Assembly: GCF_024612015.1 (NCBI RefSeq)
Contig: NZ_CP102512.1
Span: 2,914,001-2,978,000 of the forward strand
Direction: 5' to 3'
Source: Streptomyces sp. CA-210063
GTDB taxonomy: Bacteria; Actinomycetota; Actinomycetes; Streptomycetales; Streptomycetaceae
DNA: 64,000 nucleotides
Both the position numbers and the translations under genes were made by a program. The first letter of the stretch is position 1; the number at the start of each line of letters is the position of its first letter. Positions 7,839-17,045 of this stretch are shown here, piece by piece. The notes beneath the pieces are model-generated. The model did not search any database. It was not told where the DNA came from and saw only the letters and a program-made list of their open reading frames with translations.

Positions 7839-8996
7839 CTAACGCAGCCCGGTGGACCGCCACAGCGCCGCCTGCACCAAGCGGTCCACCAACTCCGCGT
7901 ACTCCACCCCGCTCGCCTTCCACATCGCCGGGTACATCGAGATCGGCGTGAACCCCGGCATCGTGTTGATCTCGTTGATGACGAAGTCACCTCCCTCCGT
8001 GAGGAAGAAGTCCGCCCGGACCAGGCCCTCGCAGGACGCCGCGTCGAAGGCGTCGACCGCGAGCTTCTGGACCTCGGCGGTCTCCTCCGGGGTGAGGGGG
8101 GCCGGGACGATGCCGGGGGTCGAGTCGATGTACTTGGCCTCGAAGTCGTAGTACGCGTGGGCCTCGGGCGGCGGGATCTCGGCGGGGACGGAGGCGCGGG
8201 GGCCGTCCTCGAACTCCAGGACGCCGCACTCGATCTCGCGGCCGCGCAGGGCCGCCTCGACGAGGATCTTCGGGTCGTGGCGCTGGGCCTCGGCGATCGC
8301 CTCGTCGAGGCCGGAGAGGTCGTCGACCTTGGTGATGCCGATCGAGGAGCCCGCGCGGGCGGGCTTCACGAAGAGGGGCCAGCCGTGCTCACCGGCGAGG
8401 TCGATGATCTTCTTGCGGGCGGCGGACTCGTCGAGCTGCCACTCGCGGGGCCGGATCACCACGTACGGGCCGACCTTGAGCCCGAAGGAGGTGAACACCC
8501 GCTTCATGTACTCCTTGTCCTGGCCGACGGCCGAGGCGAGGACGCCCGAACCGACGTACGGGACACCGGAGAGCTCCAGCATGCCCTGGAGGGTGCCGTC
8601 CTCGCCGTACGGGCCGTGCAGGACGGGGAAGACGACGTCGACCTCGCCGAGCGCCTTGGGCACCGAACCGGGCTCGCTGTAGAGGACTTCGCGGTTGGCG
8701 GGGTCGACGGGGAGCACCACGCCGCCCTCCCGCGACTCGGCGAGTTCCTCGACGCTCGGCGTACGGCGGTCGGTGATCGCCATGCGCTCCGGTTCGTCGG
8801 CGGTGAGAAACCAACGGCCTTCCCGGGTGATGCCGATCGGCAGGACGTCGTACTTCGTCCGGTCGATGGCACGCAGTACGGCGCCGGCCGTGACCACGGA
8901 GATCCCGTGTTCCGAGCTGCGGCCGCCGAAGACGACGGCCACGCGCGGCTTGCGGGACGGCTGCTCAGGGCTCTGGGGGAGGTTCTCGCTGCTCAT
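7839..8996 (-). CDS. ddl: D-alanine--D-alanine ligase
   Basis: A 385-residue ATP-grasp ligase that joins two D-alanines for peptidoglycan precursor synthesis in the cytoplasm. VVFGGRSSEHGIS near residue 21 is the N-terminal signature and HGPYGEDGTLQGMLEL the substrate loop. FVKPARAGSSIGI is the ATP-grasp strand, and INEINTMPGFT carries the C-terminal metal ligands. Length is normal for Streptomyces Ddl. The ATG at 8996 precedes a Ser/Pro-rich lead-in of about 18 residues. It follows gpsA by 59 bp on the same strand, so plsC-gpsA-ddl may be one unit. Confidence 0.95.
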   Translation of the reverse strand: MSSENLPQSPEQPSRKPRVAVVFGGRSSEHGISVVTAGAVLRAIDRTKYDVLPIGITREGRWFLTADEPERMAITDRRTPSVEELAESREGGVVLPVDPANREVLYSEPGSVPKALGEVDVVFPVLHGPYGEDGTLQGMLELSGVPYVGSGVLASAVGQDKEYMKRVFTSFGLKVGPYVVIRPREWQLDESAARKKIIDLAGEHGWPLFVKPARAGSSIGITKVDDLSGLDEAIAEAQRHDPKILVEAALRGREIECGVLEFEDGPRASVPAEIPPPEAHAYYDFEAKYIDSTPGIVPAPLTPEETAEVQKLAVDAFDAASCEGLVRADFFLTEGGDFVINEINTMPGFTPISMYPAMWKASGVEYAELVDRLVQAALWRSTGLR

Positions 8997-9055
8997 ATCG
9001 CGTTGAGGGTACCCGTTGGTAGGGCGGCAGTCAGCGTCCGAACGGCCGCCATCGC

Positions 9056-10066
9056 TCAGCGTCGCTCCGGCTTGGCGCTGCGCGACATCAGCTCCTTGAG
9101 GGCGACGACGGGCGGCTTGCCCTCGTGGACGATGCCGACGACCGTCTCCGTGATGGGCATGTCGACGCCGTGCCGACGTGCCAAGTCCAGTACGGACTCA
9201 CAGGACTTGACGCCCTCGGCGGTCTGCCTGGTGACGGCGATGGTCTCCTGCAGGGTCATGCCCTTGCCGAGGTTGGTGCCGAAGGTGTGGTTGCGGGAGA
9301 GCGGCGAGGAGCAGGTGGCCACCAGGTCGCCGAGGCCCGCGAGTCCGGAGAAGGTGAGCGGGTCCGCGCCCATCGCGAGGCCGAGGCGGGTCGTCTCGGC
9401 GAGACCGCGCGTGATCAGCGACCCCTTGGCGTTGTCGCCGAGGCCCATGCCGTCCACGATGCCGACGGCGAGACCGATGACGTTCTTCACCGCGCCGCCC
9501 AGCTCGCAGCCGACGACGTCGGTGTTCGTGTACGGGCGGAAGTACGGCGTGTGGCAGGCGGCCTGGAGCCGCTGGGCCACGGCCTCGTCGGTGCAGGCGA
9601 CCACGGAGGCGGCCGGCATGCGGGAGGCGATCTCGCGCGCCAGATTGGGCCCGGTGACGACGGCGATCCGGTCCTGGCCGACCTTGGCGACGTCCTCGAT
9701 CACTTCGCTCATCCGCATGGCGGAACCGAGTTCGACGCCTTTCATGAGGGAGACGAGGACGGTGTCGGGGGCGAGCAGCGGCGTCCACTCGGCGAGGTTG
9801 GCGCGCAGGGTCTGCGAGGGGACCGAGAGGACGGTGAAGTCGGCGCCGGCGGCGGCCTCGGCCGGGTCCGTGGTGGCCCGCACGTTCTGCGGGAGTTCCA
9901 GGCCCGGCAGATAGTCGGCGTTGGTCCGGGTGGAGTTGATCGCCTCCGCGACCTCCGCGCGGCGCGCCCACAGGGTGACCTCGCACCCGGCGTCGGCGAG
10001 CACCGTGCCGAAAGCCGTGCCCCACGAACCGGCGCTGAAGACGGCCGCCTTGACCGGCTTGCTCAC
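9056..10066 (-). CDS. gpsA: Glycerol-3-phosphate dehydrogenase [NAD(P)+]
   Basis: A 336-residue enzyme that reduces dihydroxyacetone phosphate to sn-glycerol-3-phosphate, feeding phospholipid synthesis. The Rossmann motif reads FSAGSWGTAFG (residues 10-20), with Ser in place of the first Gly of the usual GAGSWGTA. VTGPNLAREI, GGAVKNVIGLAVGI (catalytic Lys in AVKN) and SGLAGLGDLVATC are all present. GTG at 10066 overlaps the TGA of the acyltransferase gene (GTGA), so the two enzymes acting in succession on this metabolite are translationally coupled. Confidence 0.94.
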   Translation of the reverse strand: MSKPVKAAVFSAGSWGTAFGTVLADAGCEVTLWARRAEVAEAINSTRTNADYLPGLELPQNVRATTDPAEAAAGADFTVLSVPSQTLRANLAEWTPLLAPDTVLVSLMKGVELGSAMRMSEVIEDVAKVGQDRIAVVTGPNLAREIASRMPAASVVACTDEAVAQRLQAACHTPYFRPYTNTDVVGCELGGAVKNVIGLAVGIVDGMGLGDNAKGSLITRGLAETTRLGLAMGADPLTFSGLAGLGDLVATCSSPLSRNHTFGTNLGKGMTLQETIAVTRQTAEGVKSCESVLDLARRHGVDMPITETVVGIVHEGKPPVVALKELMSRSAKPERR

Positions 10067-10875
10067 TTGCCCTGCCCCTCTTCCTGATGTTGTGCCCGCT
10101 GGACCGTGCTGTGCTGTCGGTGGTTCTGGTGGTCGACGACCGCCCGGGCGGTCCTGCGCCGCTGCTCGATCCGCTCCAGCTTCGGGTCGTACGGCGTCTT
10201 CGGCGCCCGCTCGCCGCGGATCTCCTCCAGCTGGCGGGTGATGGCGGCCATGATGACCTCCGTCGCGTCCTTCAGCAGGTCGGGAGTCATGTCCTGGCCG
10301 TAGAAACGGGAGAGGTCGACGGGCGGGCCCGCGAGTACGTGGTGGGTCTTGCGCGGCAGGAGGTGGGGCTTCTTGGCGTACGGCGGCAGCAGTTCGTTGG
10401 CGCCCCACTGGGCGACCGGGATCACCGGGCACTTGGTCTGCAGGGCGACCCGGGCGGCGCCGGTCTTGCCGGTCATGGGCCACTGGTCGGGGTCCCGGGT
10501 GATGGTGCCCTCGGGGTAGAACGCGACGCATTCGCCTCGCTCCACGGCGTCGATCGCGGCCCGGAAGGCGCTCAGCGCGTCGGTGCTCTCGCGGTAGACG
10601 GGGATCTGTCCGGTGCCGCGCATGATGGCTCCCACGAATCCCTTACCGAAGAGACTGCTCTTCGCGAGAAATCGCGGAACGCGGCCGCTGTTGTATTGAT
10701 AGTGGCCGTACGCAAAGGGATCGGCGTGCGAATTGTGGTTCACTGCGGCAATAAATCCACCCTCGGCCGGAATGTTCTCCATTCCACGCCAGTCCCGCTT
10801 GATCAGCACCACCAGTGGCGGTTTGGCGATCACCGCGGCGAGGCGGTACCAGAAACCGATTCTGCGGCGGGGCAC
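10063..10875 (-). CDS. plsC: 1-acyl-sn-glycerol-3-phosphate acyltransferase (PlsC family)
   Basis: A 270-residue lysophospholipid acyltransferase. The catalytic H-x4-D box is NHNSHADP, and the glycerol-phosphate-binding block is FYPEGTITRD. An amphipathic/hydrophobic N-terminus (FWYRLAAVIAKPPLVVLI) suits membrane attachment. The C-terminal ~30 residues are charged and Gln/His-rich. GTG 10875 follows GGAAGG on the minus strand at good spacing. Overlap with gpsA (4 bp) supports a glycerolipid operon. The substrate class (lysophosphatidate) is inferred from family. Confidence 0.9.
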   Translation of the reverse strand: MPRRRIGFWYRLAAVIAKPPLVVLIKRDWRGMENIPAEGGFIAAVNHNSHADPFAYGHYQYNSGRVPRFLAKSSLFGKGFVGAIMRGTGQIPVYRESTDALSAFRAAIDAVERGECVAFYPEGTITRDPDQWPMTGKTGAARVALQTKCPVIPVAQWGANELLPPYAKKPHLLPRKTHHVLAGPPVDLSRFYGQDMTPDLLKDATEVIMAAITRQLEEIRGERAPKTPYDPKLERIEQRRRTARAVVDHQNHRQHSTVQRAQHQEEGQGK

Positions 10876-11037
10876 GCGGACACCTTCCTCTAGGACTTCC
10901 CAGCGCCTGCTCCGGGGGTCCGGAGCCGCACAAGTGTCGCCCCGGGCCACCGGTCTGTCGAGGACACCGTACGCCCCGCCCTGCGGCCGTCCATTGCGCC
11001 CAGGTGACAATGGCCGCGACAAGAGAGGGGAACGCCC

Positions 11038-11688
11038 GTGCAGTGGACCCTGGTCGTACCCCTGAAGCCCCTGGCGCGGGCCAAGAGCAGGCTCTCGGAC
11101 ACCGCCGGCGACGGCGTACGCCCCGGACTGGCCCTCGCCTTCGCCCAGGACACCGTGGCCGCGGCGCTGGCCGCCAGGGCGGTCCGCGGTGTGCTGGTGG
11201 TCACGGACGACGACCTCGCCGCCCGCGAGCTGGCGGCCCTGGGCGCCCGGACGGTCCCGGAGGACTCCCATGACAGCCCCCGAGACGGCCTGAACGCCGC
11301 TCTCCGGCACGGAACGGCCGTCGTGCGCGCTGTACGCCCGCAGAGCCCCGTCGCCGCCCTGAACGCCGATCTGCCCGCCCTGCGCCCCGAGGAGCTGACC
11401 CGCGTCCTGGACGCGGCCGCCGCGTTCCCCCGCTCGTTCCTCGTGGACGCCGCCGGCATCGGCACCACCCTGCTCGCCGCGGCCCCCGGCCATGACCTCT
11501 CCCCCGCCTTCGGCCCCGAATCCCGCCTGCGCCACCGCCACTCCGGCGCCGTGGAACTCGCCCTCGACACCGTCGACTCCGTACGCCAGGACGTCGACAC
11601 CGGCGACGACCTCCGCGCCGCACTCACCCTCGGCGTCGGTCCCCGTACGGCCGCCGCGGCCGCGCGCCTGCTGATACCCGGCCAGTAG
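11038..11688 (+). CDS. cofC: Phosphoenolpyruvate/2-phospho-L-lactate guanylyltransferase (CofC/FbiD)
   Basis: A 216-residue nucleotidyltransferase-fold protein for the coenzyme F420 pathway. It activates PEP (or phospholactate) with GTP before transfer to Fo. The N-terminus WTLVVPLKPLARAKSRL is the GTP-binding signature, LNADLPAL the metal-binding strand, and GIGTTLLAA with a downstream HRHSGAVEL completes the fold. GTG at 11038 places the first beta strand directly at the N-terminus. It is transcribed away from plsC. Confidence 0.9.
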   Translation: MQWTLVVPLKPLARAKSRLSDTAGDGVRPGLALAFAQDTVAAALAARAVRGVLVVTDDDLAARELAALGARTVPEDSHDSPRDGLNAALRHGTAVVRAVRPQSPVAALNADLPALRPEELTRVLDAAAAFPRSFLVDAAGIGTTLLAAAPGHDLSPAFGPESRLRHRHSGAVELALDTVDSVRQDVDTGDDLRAALTLGVGPRTAAAAARLLIPGQ

Positions 11689-11697
11689 GCTGCGCCC

Positions 11698-11901
11698 ATG
11701 CAGGCCACCGCGTACACCTACGACCCCACCACCCGCACCGGCCAGGTCCTCCTCGACGACGGCACCCCCGTCCCCTTCGACGCCCCGGCCTTCGACGCGG
11801 GCGCCCTGCGCCTCCTCCGCCCGGGCCAGCGCGTCCGCATCGAGACGGAGGGCGAGGGCGGGTCCCTGCGCATCACCCTGATCACCTTGCAGACGTTCTG
11901 A
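11698..11901 (+). CDS. Small conserved protein with cold-shock-like beta fold
   Basis: 67 residues starting 9 bp after cofC. TAYTYDPTTRTGQVLLDDGTP followed by LRPGQRVRIETEGEGG and ITLITLQTF resembles a minimal OB/cold-shock-type barrel with the aromatic RNP motifs missing. Third-position GC is high throughout, supporting coding. Function is unknown; it may be co-transcribed with cofC. Confidence 0.7.
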   Translation: MQATAYTYDPTTRTGQVLLDDGTPVPFDAPAFDAGALRLLRPGQRVRIETEGEGGSLRITLITLQTF

Positions 11902-11932
11902 GAAAGAGCTGAAGCCTTGTGGTGCTTTCCAG

Positions 11933-11976
11933 AGCGCGGGGAACTGCGCGACCAACCAAGAACCAGTCGCACCCGC
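11933..11976 (+). repeat. Dispersed Streptomyces intergenic repeat, copy 2
   Basis: GCGCGGGGAACTGCGCGACC followed by AACCAAG, just downstream of the small gene at 11698-11901. The 5' GGGG of the consensus has decayed to GA. Confidence 0.65.
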
Positions 11977-12050
11977 CGTCCCACAAGTCACCCCGGCGAT
12001 TAGGCACCCACGGCGATCAGGCACCCGGAAATATCCCCGGAACACGCCGC

Positions 12051-12081
12051 GGGCCGGGCTCCATCAACAGGAGCCCGGCCC
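12051..12081. terminator. Hairpin between convergent genes (hupS and the cofC unit)
   Basis: GGGCCGGGCTCC (12051-12062), loop ATCAACA, GGAGCCCGGCCC (12070-12081). The stem can extend outwards with ACACGCC/GGCGCGTGT. There is no U tract, but it lies between convergent transcription units. Confidence 0.65.
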
Positions 12082-12104
12082 GGCGCGTGTGAGTACTCAG
12101 CGCC

Positions 12105-12746
12105 CTACTGCTGGCGGGCGGCAGTCTTCTTCGCGGTCGTCTTGCGAGCCGTCGACTTCTTGGCCGGCGCCTTCTTGGCCGTGGCCTTCTTGGCCGGCGC
12201 CTTCTGCGCCGTGGTCTTCTTCGCGGCCGCCGTGGTCTTGGCGGTCGTCTTCTTGGCCGCCGCCGTCTTGGTGGTGGCCTTCTTCGCGGGCGTCTTCTTC
12301 GCCGCGGTCTTCTTCGCGGCCGCCGTCGTCTTCTTCGCGGCGGTCTTACGGGCGGTGGTCTTCGCGGTCGTCTTCTTCGCCGCCGCCTTCTTGACCGTCG
12401 CCGAAGCCCCACCGCTCAGGCTGCCCTTGGGCGCCTTCTTGACCGCGACCTCGCCACCACGGGGCAGCTTCTTCGAGCCGCTCACCAGGTCCTTGAAGCC
12501 CTGACCGGCACGGAAGCGCGGCACGGAGGTCTTCTTGACCCGAACCCGCTCACCCGTCTGCGGGTTGCGGGCGTAGCGGGCCGGACGGTCGACCTTCTCG
12601 AACGAACCGAAGCCGGTGACCGAGACCCGTTCACCCGCGACCGTTGCGCGGACGATGGCGTCCAGAACGGCGTCGACCGCATCGGCGGCCTGCTGACGCC
12701 CGCCGACCTTGTCCGCAATCGCTTCTACGAGCTGCGCCTTGTTCAC
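12105..12746 (-). CDS. hupS: HU-family nucleoid protein with lysine/alanine-rich tail (HupS type)
   Basis: A 213-residue DNA-binding protein. Residues 1-93 are a complete HU domain: [33 protein letters not shown] and the beta-arm [17 protein letters not shown]. Residues ~95-213 form a low-complexity tail of [15 protein letters not shown] and AKKT units, like eukaryotic H1 and mycobacterial HupB tails. Streptomyces has a short HU (HupA) and this long one, which is associated with spore nucleoid compaction. A candidate promoter lies at 12798-12826. The tail length is slippage-prone and may vary between strains. Confidence 0.93.
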   Translation of the reverse strand: MNKAQLVEAIADKVGGRQQAADAVDAVLDAIVRATVAGERVSVTGFGSFEKVDRPARYARNPQTGERVRVKKTSVPRFRAGQGFKDLVSGSKKLPRGGEVAVKKAPKGSLSGGASATVKKAAAKKTTAKTTARKTAAKKTTAAAKKTAAKKTPAKKATTKTAAAKKTTAKTTAAAKKTTAQKAPAKKATAKKAPAKKSTARKTTAKKTAARQQ

Positions 12747-12797
12747 GTCTTCCCCTTCGGAGACATCGCCAGAACGAAAGTGTTCAAGCTTTTTCGC

Positions 12798-12826
12798 ACG
12801 TTAGGCAGATATATACCGCAAATCAA
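12798..12826 (-). promoter_or_regulatory. Candidate hupS promoter
   Basis: On the minus strand, TTGATT (12821-12826) and TAACGT (12798-12803) are separated by 17 bp within an unusually AT-rich island (GATATATAC). This is close to the vegetative sigma consensus and lies ~50 bp upstream of the hupS ATG. Confidence 0.55.
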
Positions 12827-12884
12827 ACACGAAACGGGCTTATCACCCTTGTGCCGCAACGAACTCGGCGGTCATGGAGTTCCT

Positions 12885-13115
12885 TCAGCGTTCCCCTGTG
12901 GGCATTCGCCCCTCGTCGAGGTCCGTCGTGAAGCTCTCCAGCCGCCTTGCCGCGTCGGCGAGATCGTGCTTGGCCACGGCCGTAATGACCAGCAGCTTCC
13001 GGGTCAGCGCCATGCGTACGCCCTCCGGGACTTGCAGTGCGCGCACTCTTGCGTGCGCTTCCTTGAGTTGGCCCGCGACCGCCGTATAGAGCTCGAGTTG
13101 GCCGTCGTGTTCCAT
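12885..13115 (-). CDS. Small conserved hypothetical protein upstream of hupS
   Basis: 76 residues, helical and charged: [20 protein letters not shown], then [39 protein letters not shown] and a short tail. No catalytic motif or membrane segment. The ATG at 13115 is preferred over an upstream TTG (13163) because the family-like helix begins there and CACAAT sits six bases upstream as a -10 element, suggesting a leaderless transcript. Function unknown. Confidence 0.65.
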   Translation of the reverse strand: MEHDGQLELYTAVAGQLKEAHARVRALQVPEGVRMALTRKLLVITAVAKHDLADAARRLESFTTDLDEGRMPTGER

Positions 13116-13303
13116 GCACAGATTGTGCCATCTGGGGCGAGTTGTCGCCTGCGCAGGGGGCAACTGCCGTCTACCGGGGGCCTGGGGAGCATCCCCGTCC
13201 GATGCCGCACCATGGTGCGCGTACCCCGGTAATCGCCTTTGTAACTAGGGGAGTTGAAACCTTTCTGCACGCGACTTCGAAGGTCCCCGAACCCGAACAT
13301 GGC

Positions 13304-13335
13304 GGTACCCCCAACCGTGCACGATTGGGGGTACC
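13304..13335 (-). terminator. Hairpin downstream of leuD
   Basis: GGTACCCCCAA (13304-13314), a 10-base loop, TTGGGGGTACC (13325-13335). Perfect 11-bp stem 69 bp after the leuD stop. Confidence 0.6.
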
Positions 13336-13403
13336 TGGGGGTGTCGCGGTGGCTGGAATCCGCCTTGCGCGGGCCGCCCCGAGGGGGGATCCGCACCCGT
13401 GGG

Positions 13404-13997
13404 TCAGACGTTCAGCGTCCTCGGCTTGTGCGAGGGGCGCTTGGCCTCGTACGCGGAGATGTCGGCCTCGTTCTGGAGGGTGATGGAGATGTCGTCCAGC
13501 CCGTTCAGCAGCCGCCAGCGGGAGTTCTCGTCCAGCTCGAAGGAGGCGGTGATGCCCTCGGCGCGCACTTCGCGGGCCTGAAGGTCGACCGTGATCTCGG
13601 CCTCGGGGTCCTTCTCGGTGAGCTCCTGCAGCGCGTCCACGATCTTCTGGTCCAGAACGACCGTGAGCAGGCCGTTCTTGAGCGAGTTGCCGCGGAAGAT
13701 GTCGGCGAAGCGGGAGGAGATGACGGCCTTGAAGCCGTAGTTCTGCAACGCCCACACGGCGTGCTCACGGGAGGAGCCGGTGCCGAAGTCGGGGCCGGCG
13801 ACCAGGACGGTGGCGCCCCGGCGCTCGGGCTGGTTGAGGATGAAGGACTCGTCCTTGCGCCAGGCCTCGAACAGCCCGTCCTCGAAGCCGTCCCTGGTCA
13901 CCTTCTTGAGCCAGTGGGCGGGGATGATCTGGTCGGTGTCGACGTTGCTGCGGCGCAGCGGGACGGCCCGGCCGGTGTGCGTGGTGAATGCTTCCAT
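13404..13997 (-). CDS. leuD: 3-isopropylmalate dehydratase small subunit
   Basis: A 197-residue subunit that, with LeuC, isomerises 2- to 3-isopropylmalate in leucine synthesis. Signature blocks: [27 protein letters not shown] at the start, [17 protein letters not shown] (substrate-binding loop) and [15 protein letters not shown]. Length and start are typical. It begins 6 bp after the leuC stop, a tight leuCD operon. Confidence 0.95.
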   Translation of the reverse strand: MEAFTTHTGRAVPLRRSNVDTDQIIPAHWLKKVTRDGFEDGLFEAWRKDESFILNQPERRGATVLVAGPDFGTGSSREHAVWALQNYGFKAVISSRFADIFRGNSLKNGLLTVVLDQKIVDALQELTEKDPEAEITVDLQAREVRAEGITASFELDENSRWRLLNGLDDISITLQNEADISAYEAKRPSHKPRTLNV

Positions 13998-14003
13998 GAT
14001 TGT

Positions 14004-15434
14004 TCAGACTCCAGCGGGCGCAGGGGTGTCGGCGTCGATCAGGTCGGCGGGGGACGCCAGGTGGCCCAGGACGGCCGTCGCGGCGGCGACCTGCGGCGAG
14101 ACGAGGTGCGTACGGCCGCCCTTGCCCTGCCTGCCCTCGAAGTTGCGGTTGGAGGTGGACGCGGAGCGCTCTCCCGGGGCCAGCTGGTCGGGGTTCATGC
14201 CCAGACACATGGAACAGCCCGCGTGCCGCCACTCGGCGCCGGCTTCCTTGAAGACGATGTCCAGGCCCTCGGAGACGGCCTGCAGACCGACCCGCGCGGA
14301 GCCGGGGACCACCAGCATCCGTACGCCGTCGGCGACTTTGCGGCCCTTGATGAGCTCGGCGGCGGCGCGCAGGTCCTCGATCCGGCCGTTGGTGCACGAG
14401 CCTACGAAGACGGTGTCCACGTTGATGGACTTCAGCGGCTGGCCGGCCTCCAACCCCATGTACTCCAGGGCCTTTTCGGCGGCGTGTCGCTCCGAAGCGT
14501 CCTCGTACGAAGCCGGGTCGGGGACGGACGCCGAAAGCGGCGCGCCCTGGCCGGGGTTGGTGCCCCAGGTGACGAACGGCGACAGGGCGGCGCCGTCGAT
14601 GATCACCTCGGCGTCGAACTCGGCGTCCTCGTCGGTCTTCAGCGTCTTCCAGTACGCGACGGCCGCGTCCCAGTCCTCGCCCTCGGGGGCGTGCGGGCGG
14701 CCCTTGAGGTATTCGAAGGTGGTCTCGTCGGGGGCGATCATGCCCGCGCGGGCGCCGGCCTCGATCGACATGTTGCAGATGGTCATGCGGGCCTCCATCG
14801 AGAGCTTCTCGATGGCGGAGCCTCGGTACTCCAGGACATAGCCCTGGCCGCCGCCCGTACCGATCTTGGCGATGATCGCCAGGATCAGGTCCTTGGCGGT
14901 GACGCCCTCGGCCAGCTCACCCTCGACGGTGATGGCCATGGTCTTGGGGCGGACCAGCGGCAGCGTCTGGGTGGCCAGCACATGCTCCACCTGGGAGGTG
15001 CCGATACCGAACGCCAGACCGCCGAAGGCGCCGTGCGTGGAGGTGTGGGAGTCACCGCAGACGACCGTCATGCCGGGCTGGGTCAGACCCAGCTGCGGGC
15101 CGACGACGTGCACGACACCCTGCTCCACGTCGCCCAGCGGGTGCAGGCGCACCCCGAAATCGGCGGCGTTCTTGCGCAGCGTCTCCAGCTGGACGCGGGA
15201 GACCGGGTCCGCGATGGGCTTGTCGATGTCGAGGGTGGGGGTGTTGTGGTCCTCGGTGGCGATGGTCAGGTCGAGCCGGCGCACCTTCCGCCCGCTCTTG
15301 CGGAGACCGTCGAAGGCCTGGGGGCTGGTCACCTCGTGCAGCAGGTGCAGATCGATGAAGAGGAGGTCGGGCTCGCCCTCGGCGCGCCGGACGACGTGGT
15401 CGTCCCAGACCTTCTCCGCGAGTGTCCTACCCAT
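14004..15434 (-). CDS. leuC: 3-isopropylmalate dehydratase large subunit
   Basis: A 476-residue aconitase-family [4Fe-4S] enzyme. The cluster cysteines are C347 (GSCTNGR) and C407/C410 (CSMC). [15 protein letters not shown] and the N-terminal [16 protein letters not shown] are intact. The ATG at 15434 follows GGAGGG at eight bases; the open frame extends 13 codons further without a ribosome site. It is divergent from ndgR, whose product regulates leuCD in Streptomyces. Confidence 0.96.
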   Translation of the reverse strand: MGRTLAEKVWDDHVVRRAEGEPDLLFIDLHLLHEVTSPQAFDGLRKSGRKVRRLDLTIATEDHNTPTLDIDKPIADPVSRVQLETLRKNAADFGVRLHPLGDVEQGVVHVVGPQLGLTQPGMTVVCGDSHTSTHGAFGGLAFGIGTSQVEHVLATQTLPLVRPKTMAITVEGELAEGVTAKDLILAIIAKIGTGGGQGYVLEYRGSAIEKLSMEARMTICNMSIEAGARAGMIAPDETTFEYLKGRPHAPEGEDWDAAVAYWKTLKTDEDAEFDAEVIIDGAALSPFVTWGTNPGQGAPLSASVPDPASYEDASERHAAEKALEYMGLEAGQPLKSINVDTVFVGSCTNGRIEDLRAAAELIKGRKVADGVRMLVVPGSARVGLQAVSEGLDIVFKEAGAEWRHAGCSMCLGMNPDQLAPGERSASTSNRNFEGRQGKGGRTHLVSPQVAAATAVLGHLASPADLIDADTPAPAGV

Positions 15435-15598
15435 CGCTTTCCCTCCGGCCGGCTTGTCCGAGCACCGGCCCAACTAGAGATATCGGAGGTGGCGAGCGCC
15501 CTTACCCCTCGTATGGGCGCCGGCCGCCGGGCTCGTTGGTCCGCGAGCCGTTTTGTTCTGCTTCCAGAGTGGCAAGGTCCACGCGAAATTGAACTTGC

Positions 15599-15615
15599 GT
15601 TTCACAGAGTGAGAC
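15599..15615. promoter_or_regulatory. Candidate NdgR operator between leuC and ndgR
   Basis: GTTTCAC (15599-15605), AGA, GTGAGAC (15609-15615) form an inverted repeat with one mismatch, 14 bp upstream of the ndgR ATG and in the divergent leuC promoter region. NdgR is known to bind the leuCD promoter; assigning it to this repeat is inference. Confidence 0.5.
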
Positions 15616-15629
15616 GCGAGTATCGTTGC

Positions 15630-16346
15630 ATGGACAACAGTAGCGGCGTCGGCGTTCTGGACAAGGCGGCCCTGGTCCTGAGCGCTCTGGAGTCCGGTCC
15701 GGCCACCCTCGCGGGTCTGGTCGGCGCCACGGGACTCGCACGACCCACGGCCCACCGCCTGGCCGTGGCTCTGGAACACCACCGCATGGTGGCACGCGAC
15801 ATGCAGGGCCGTTTCATCCTCGGCCCCCGGCTGGCCGAGCTGGCCGCGGCCGCCGGCGAGGACCGCCTCCTCGCGACGGCGGGCCCGGTGCTCACACACC
15901 TCCGCGACATCACGGGCGAGAGCGCGCAGCTCTATCGCCGCCAGGGCGACATGCGTATCTGCGTCGCCGCCGCGGAGCGGCTCTCGGGCCTCAGGGACAC
16001 GGTGCCGGTCGGCTCGACCCTCACGATGAAAGCCGGTTCCTCGGCCCAGATCCTCATGGCCTGGGAGGAGCCCGAGCGCCTGCACCGGGGCCTCCAGGGC
16101 GCCCGCTTCACGGCCACCGCCCTCTCGGGCGTACGGCGCCGGGGCTGGGCCCAGTCCATCGGCGAGCGCGAGCCGGGAGTCGCCTCGGTCTCCGCCCCCG
16201 TACGCGGCCCGTCGAACCGCGTGGTGGCCGCCGTCTCGGTCTCGGGCCCCATCGAGCGCCTGACCCGCCACCCCGGCCGCATGCACGCCCAGGCCGTCAT
16301 CGACGCCGCGTCCCGCCTCTCCGAGGCCCTGCGCCGCACCGGCTGA
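15630..16346 (+). CDS. ndgR: IclR-family regulator NdgR
   Basis: A 238-residue regulator with an N-terminal winged helix (residues ~9-60: VLDKAALVLSALESGPATLAGLV, ARPTAHRLAVALEHH) and a C-terminal IclR effector domain. In Streptomyces, NdgR controls leucine and methionine/cysteine genes and antibiotic output. The position divergent from leuCD is diagnostic. The ATG at 15630 has no clear ribosome site; TATCGT four bases upstream suggests a very short leader or leaderless message. Confidence 0.93.
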   Translation: MDNSSGVGVLDKAALVLSALESGPATLAGLVGATGLARPTAHRLAVALEHHRMVARDMQGRFILGPRLAELAAAAGEDRLLATAGPVLTHLRDITGESAQLYRRQGDMRICVAAAERLSGLRDTVPVGSTLTMKAGSSAQILMAWEEPERLHRGLQGARFTATALSGVRRRGWAQSIGEREPGVASVSAPVRGPSNRVVAAVSVSGPIERLTRHPGRMHAQAVIDAASRLSEALRRTG

Positions 16347-16372
16347 CCGTCGAAGCCCCGCCCGACCACGCG

Positions 16373-16404
16373 AAAGGCCTGCCCCAACGCCGCGGCAGGC
16401 CTTT
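16373..16404 (+). terminator. Intrinsic terminator of ndgR
   Basis: AAAGGCCTGCC (16373-16383), 10-base loop, GGCAGGCCTTT (16394-16404), followed by TT. Eleven-bp stem with a T tract 26 bp after the stop. Confidence 0.85.
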
Positions 16405-16430
16405 TTCCGTGGGTCGGGAGCAGCCGACTC

Positions 16431-16480
16431 GGGGGCGCGGGGAACCGCGCGAGCAACCACGACCAACCCGCAGCCGCCAG
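16431..16480 (+). repeat. Dispersed Streptomyces intergenic repeat, copy 3
   Basis: GGGGGCGCGGGGAACCGCGC, GAGCAACCACGACC and CCGCAGCCGCC, between the ndgR terminator and the convergent DUF4188 gene. Confidence 0.75.
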
Positions 16481-16501
16481 AACCCAGCTCCCCCACGACG
16501 C

Positions 16502-17011
16502 TCAGGCACTCACGCCCCGCCGGTGGGCGAACCGCTCCTTCGCCGACCTCCCCCGCCGCTCCACCGCCACCTGCCCATGCGCGGCCGCCAACCCAAACGC
16601 CGGCATGTCCATGTAGATCGCCTCGTACGCCCCCTCCGGCACCACATACGTCTCGTGCCACAGCCCCACATGCCGCCGGGCCTTCCCCTTCCGCTGTTTG
16701 CGGTTGAGCGCCGCCCACGCCACGCGGTGGAACGCGTCGGGCGCGTGCGCGTACCCGTACAGCTTCTCCTTGGACTCCCAGTACTGGACGACGTAGTACG
16801 TCCGCGGCGAGGCCGTCAGCAGCACGGCGCTCAACAGCCCACGGCTCTTGTCCTTCCGCAGCTCCCGCAGCATGCGCACCATCGCCAGCTGCACCGGCAG
16901 CCAGTGGTGCACGGCCCAGAAGTGGTTGACGCGTACGCCGATGAGCAGGACCACGACGTCCCCCTCGGCTCCCGCGGTGGTGCGACCGGCGACGACCGGA
17001 TTCCCGAACAT
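16502..17011 (-). CDS. DUF4188 protein (monooxygenase-like ferredoxin fold)
   Basis: 169 residues. The family blocks GDVVVLLIGVRVNHFWAVHHWLPV, TASPRTYYVVQYWESKEKLYGYA and GLWHETYVVPEGAYEAIYMDMP identify DUF4188, which has a dimeric alpha/beta-barrel fold and no proven reaction. The C-terminal ~20 residues are basic. ATG 17011 follows AGGGGGAG. It is divergent from a MerR regulator with an 18-bp inverted repeat between them, so that regulator probably controls it. Confidence 0.85.
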   Translation of the reverse strand: MFGNPVVAGRTTAGAEGDVVVLLIGVRVNHFWAVHHWLPVQLAMVRMLRELRKDKSRGLLSAVLLTASPRTYYVVQYWESKEKLYGYAHAPDAFHRVAWAALNRKQRKGKARRHVGLWHETYVVPEGAYEAIYMDMPAFGLAAAHGQVAVERRGRSAKERFAHRRGVSA

Positions 17012-17045
17012 GACTCCCCCTTGTCCATGACCGCCCAGACACTCA

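Noticed and set aside
12105..12400. Reverse-complement Ser/Pro-rich frames over the hupS tail
   Set aside because: Artefacts of the repetitive Lys/Ala codons; the HU frame has a clear domain and start.
15435..15598. Leucine-rich leader peptide for leuC
   Set aside because: No short frame with Leu codons followed by a terminator was found; NdgR control is the better explanation.
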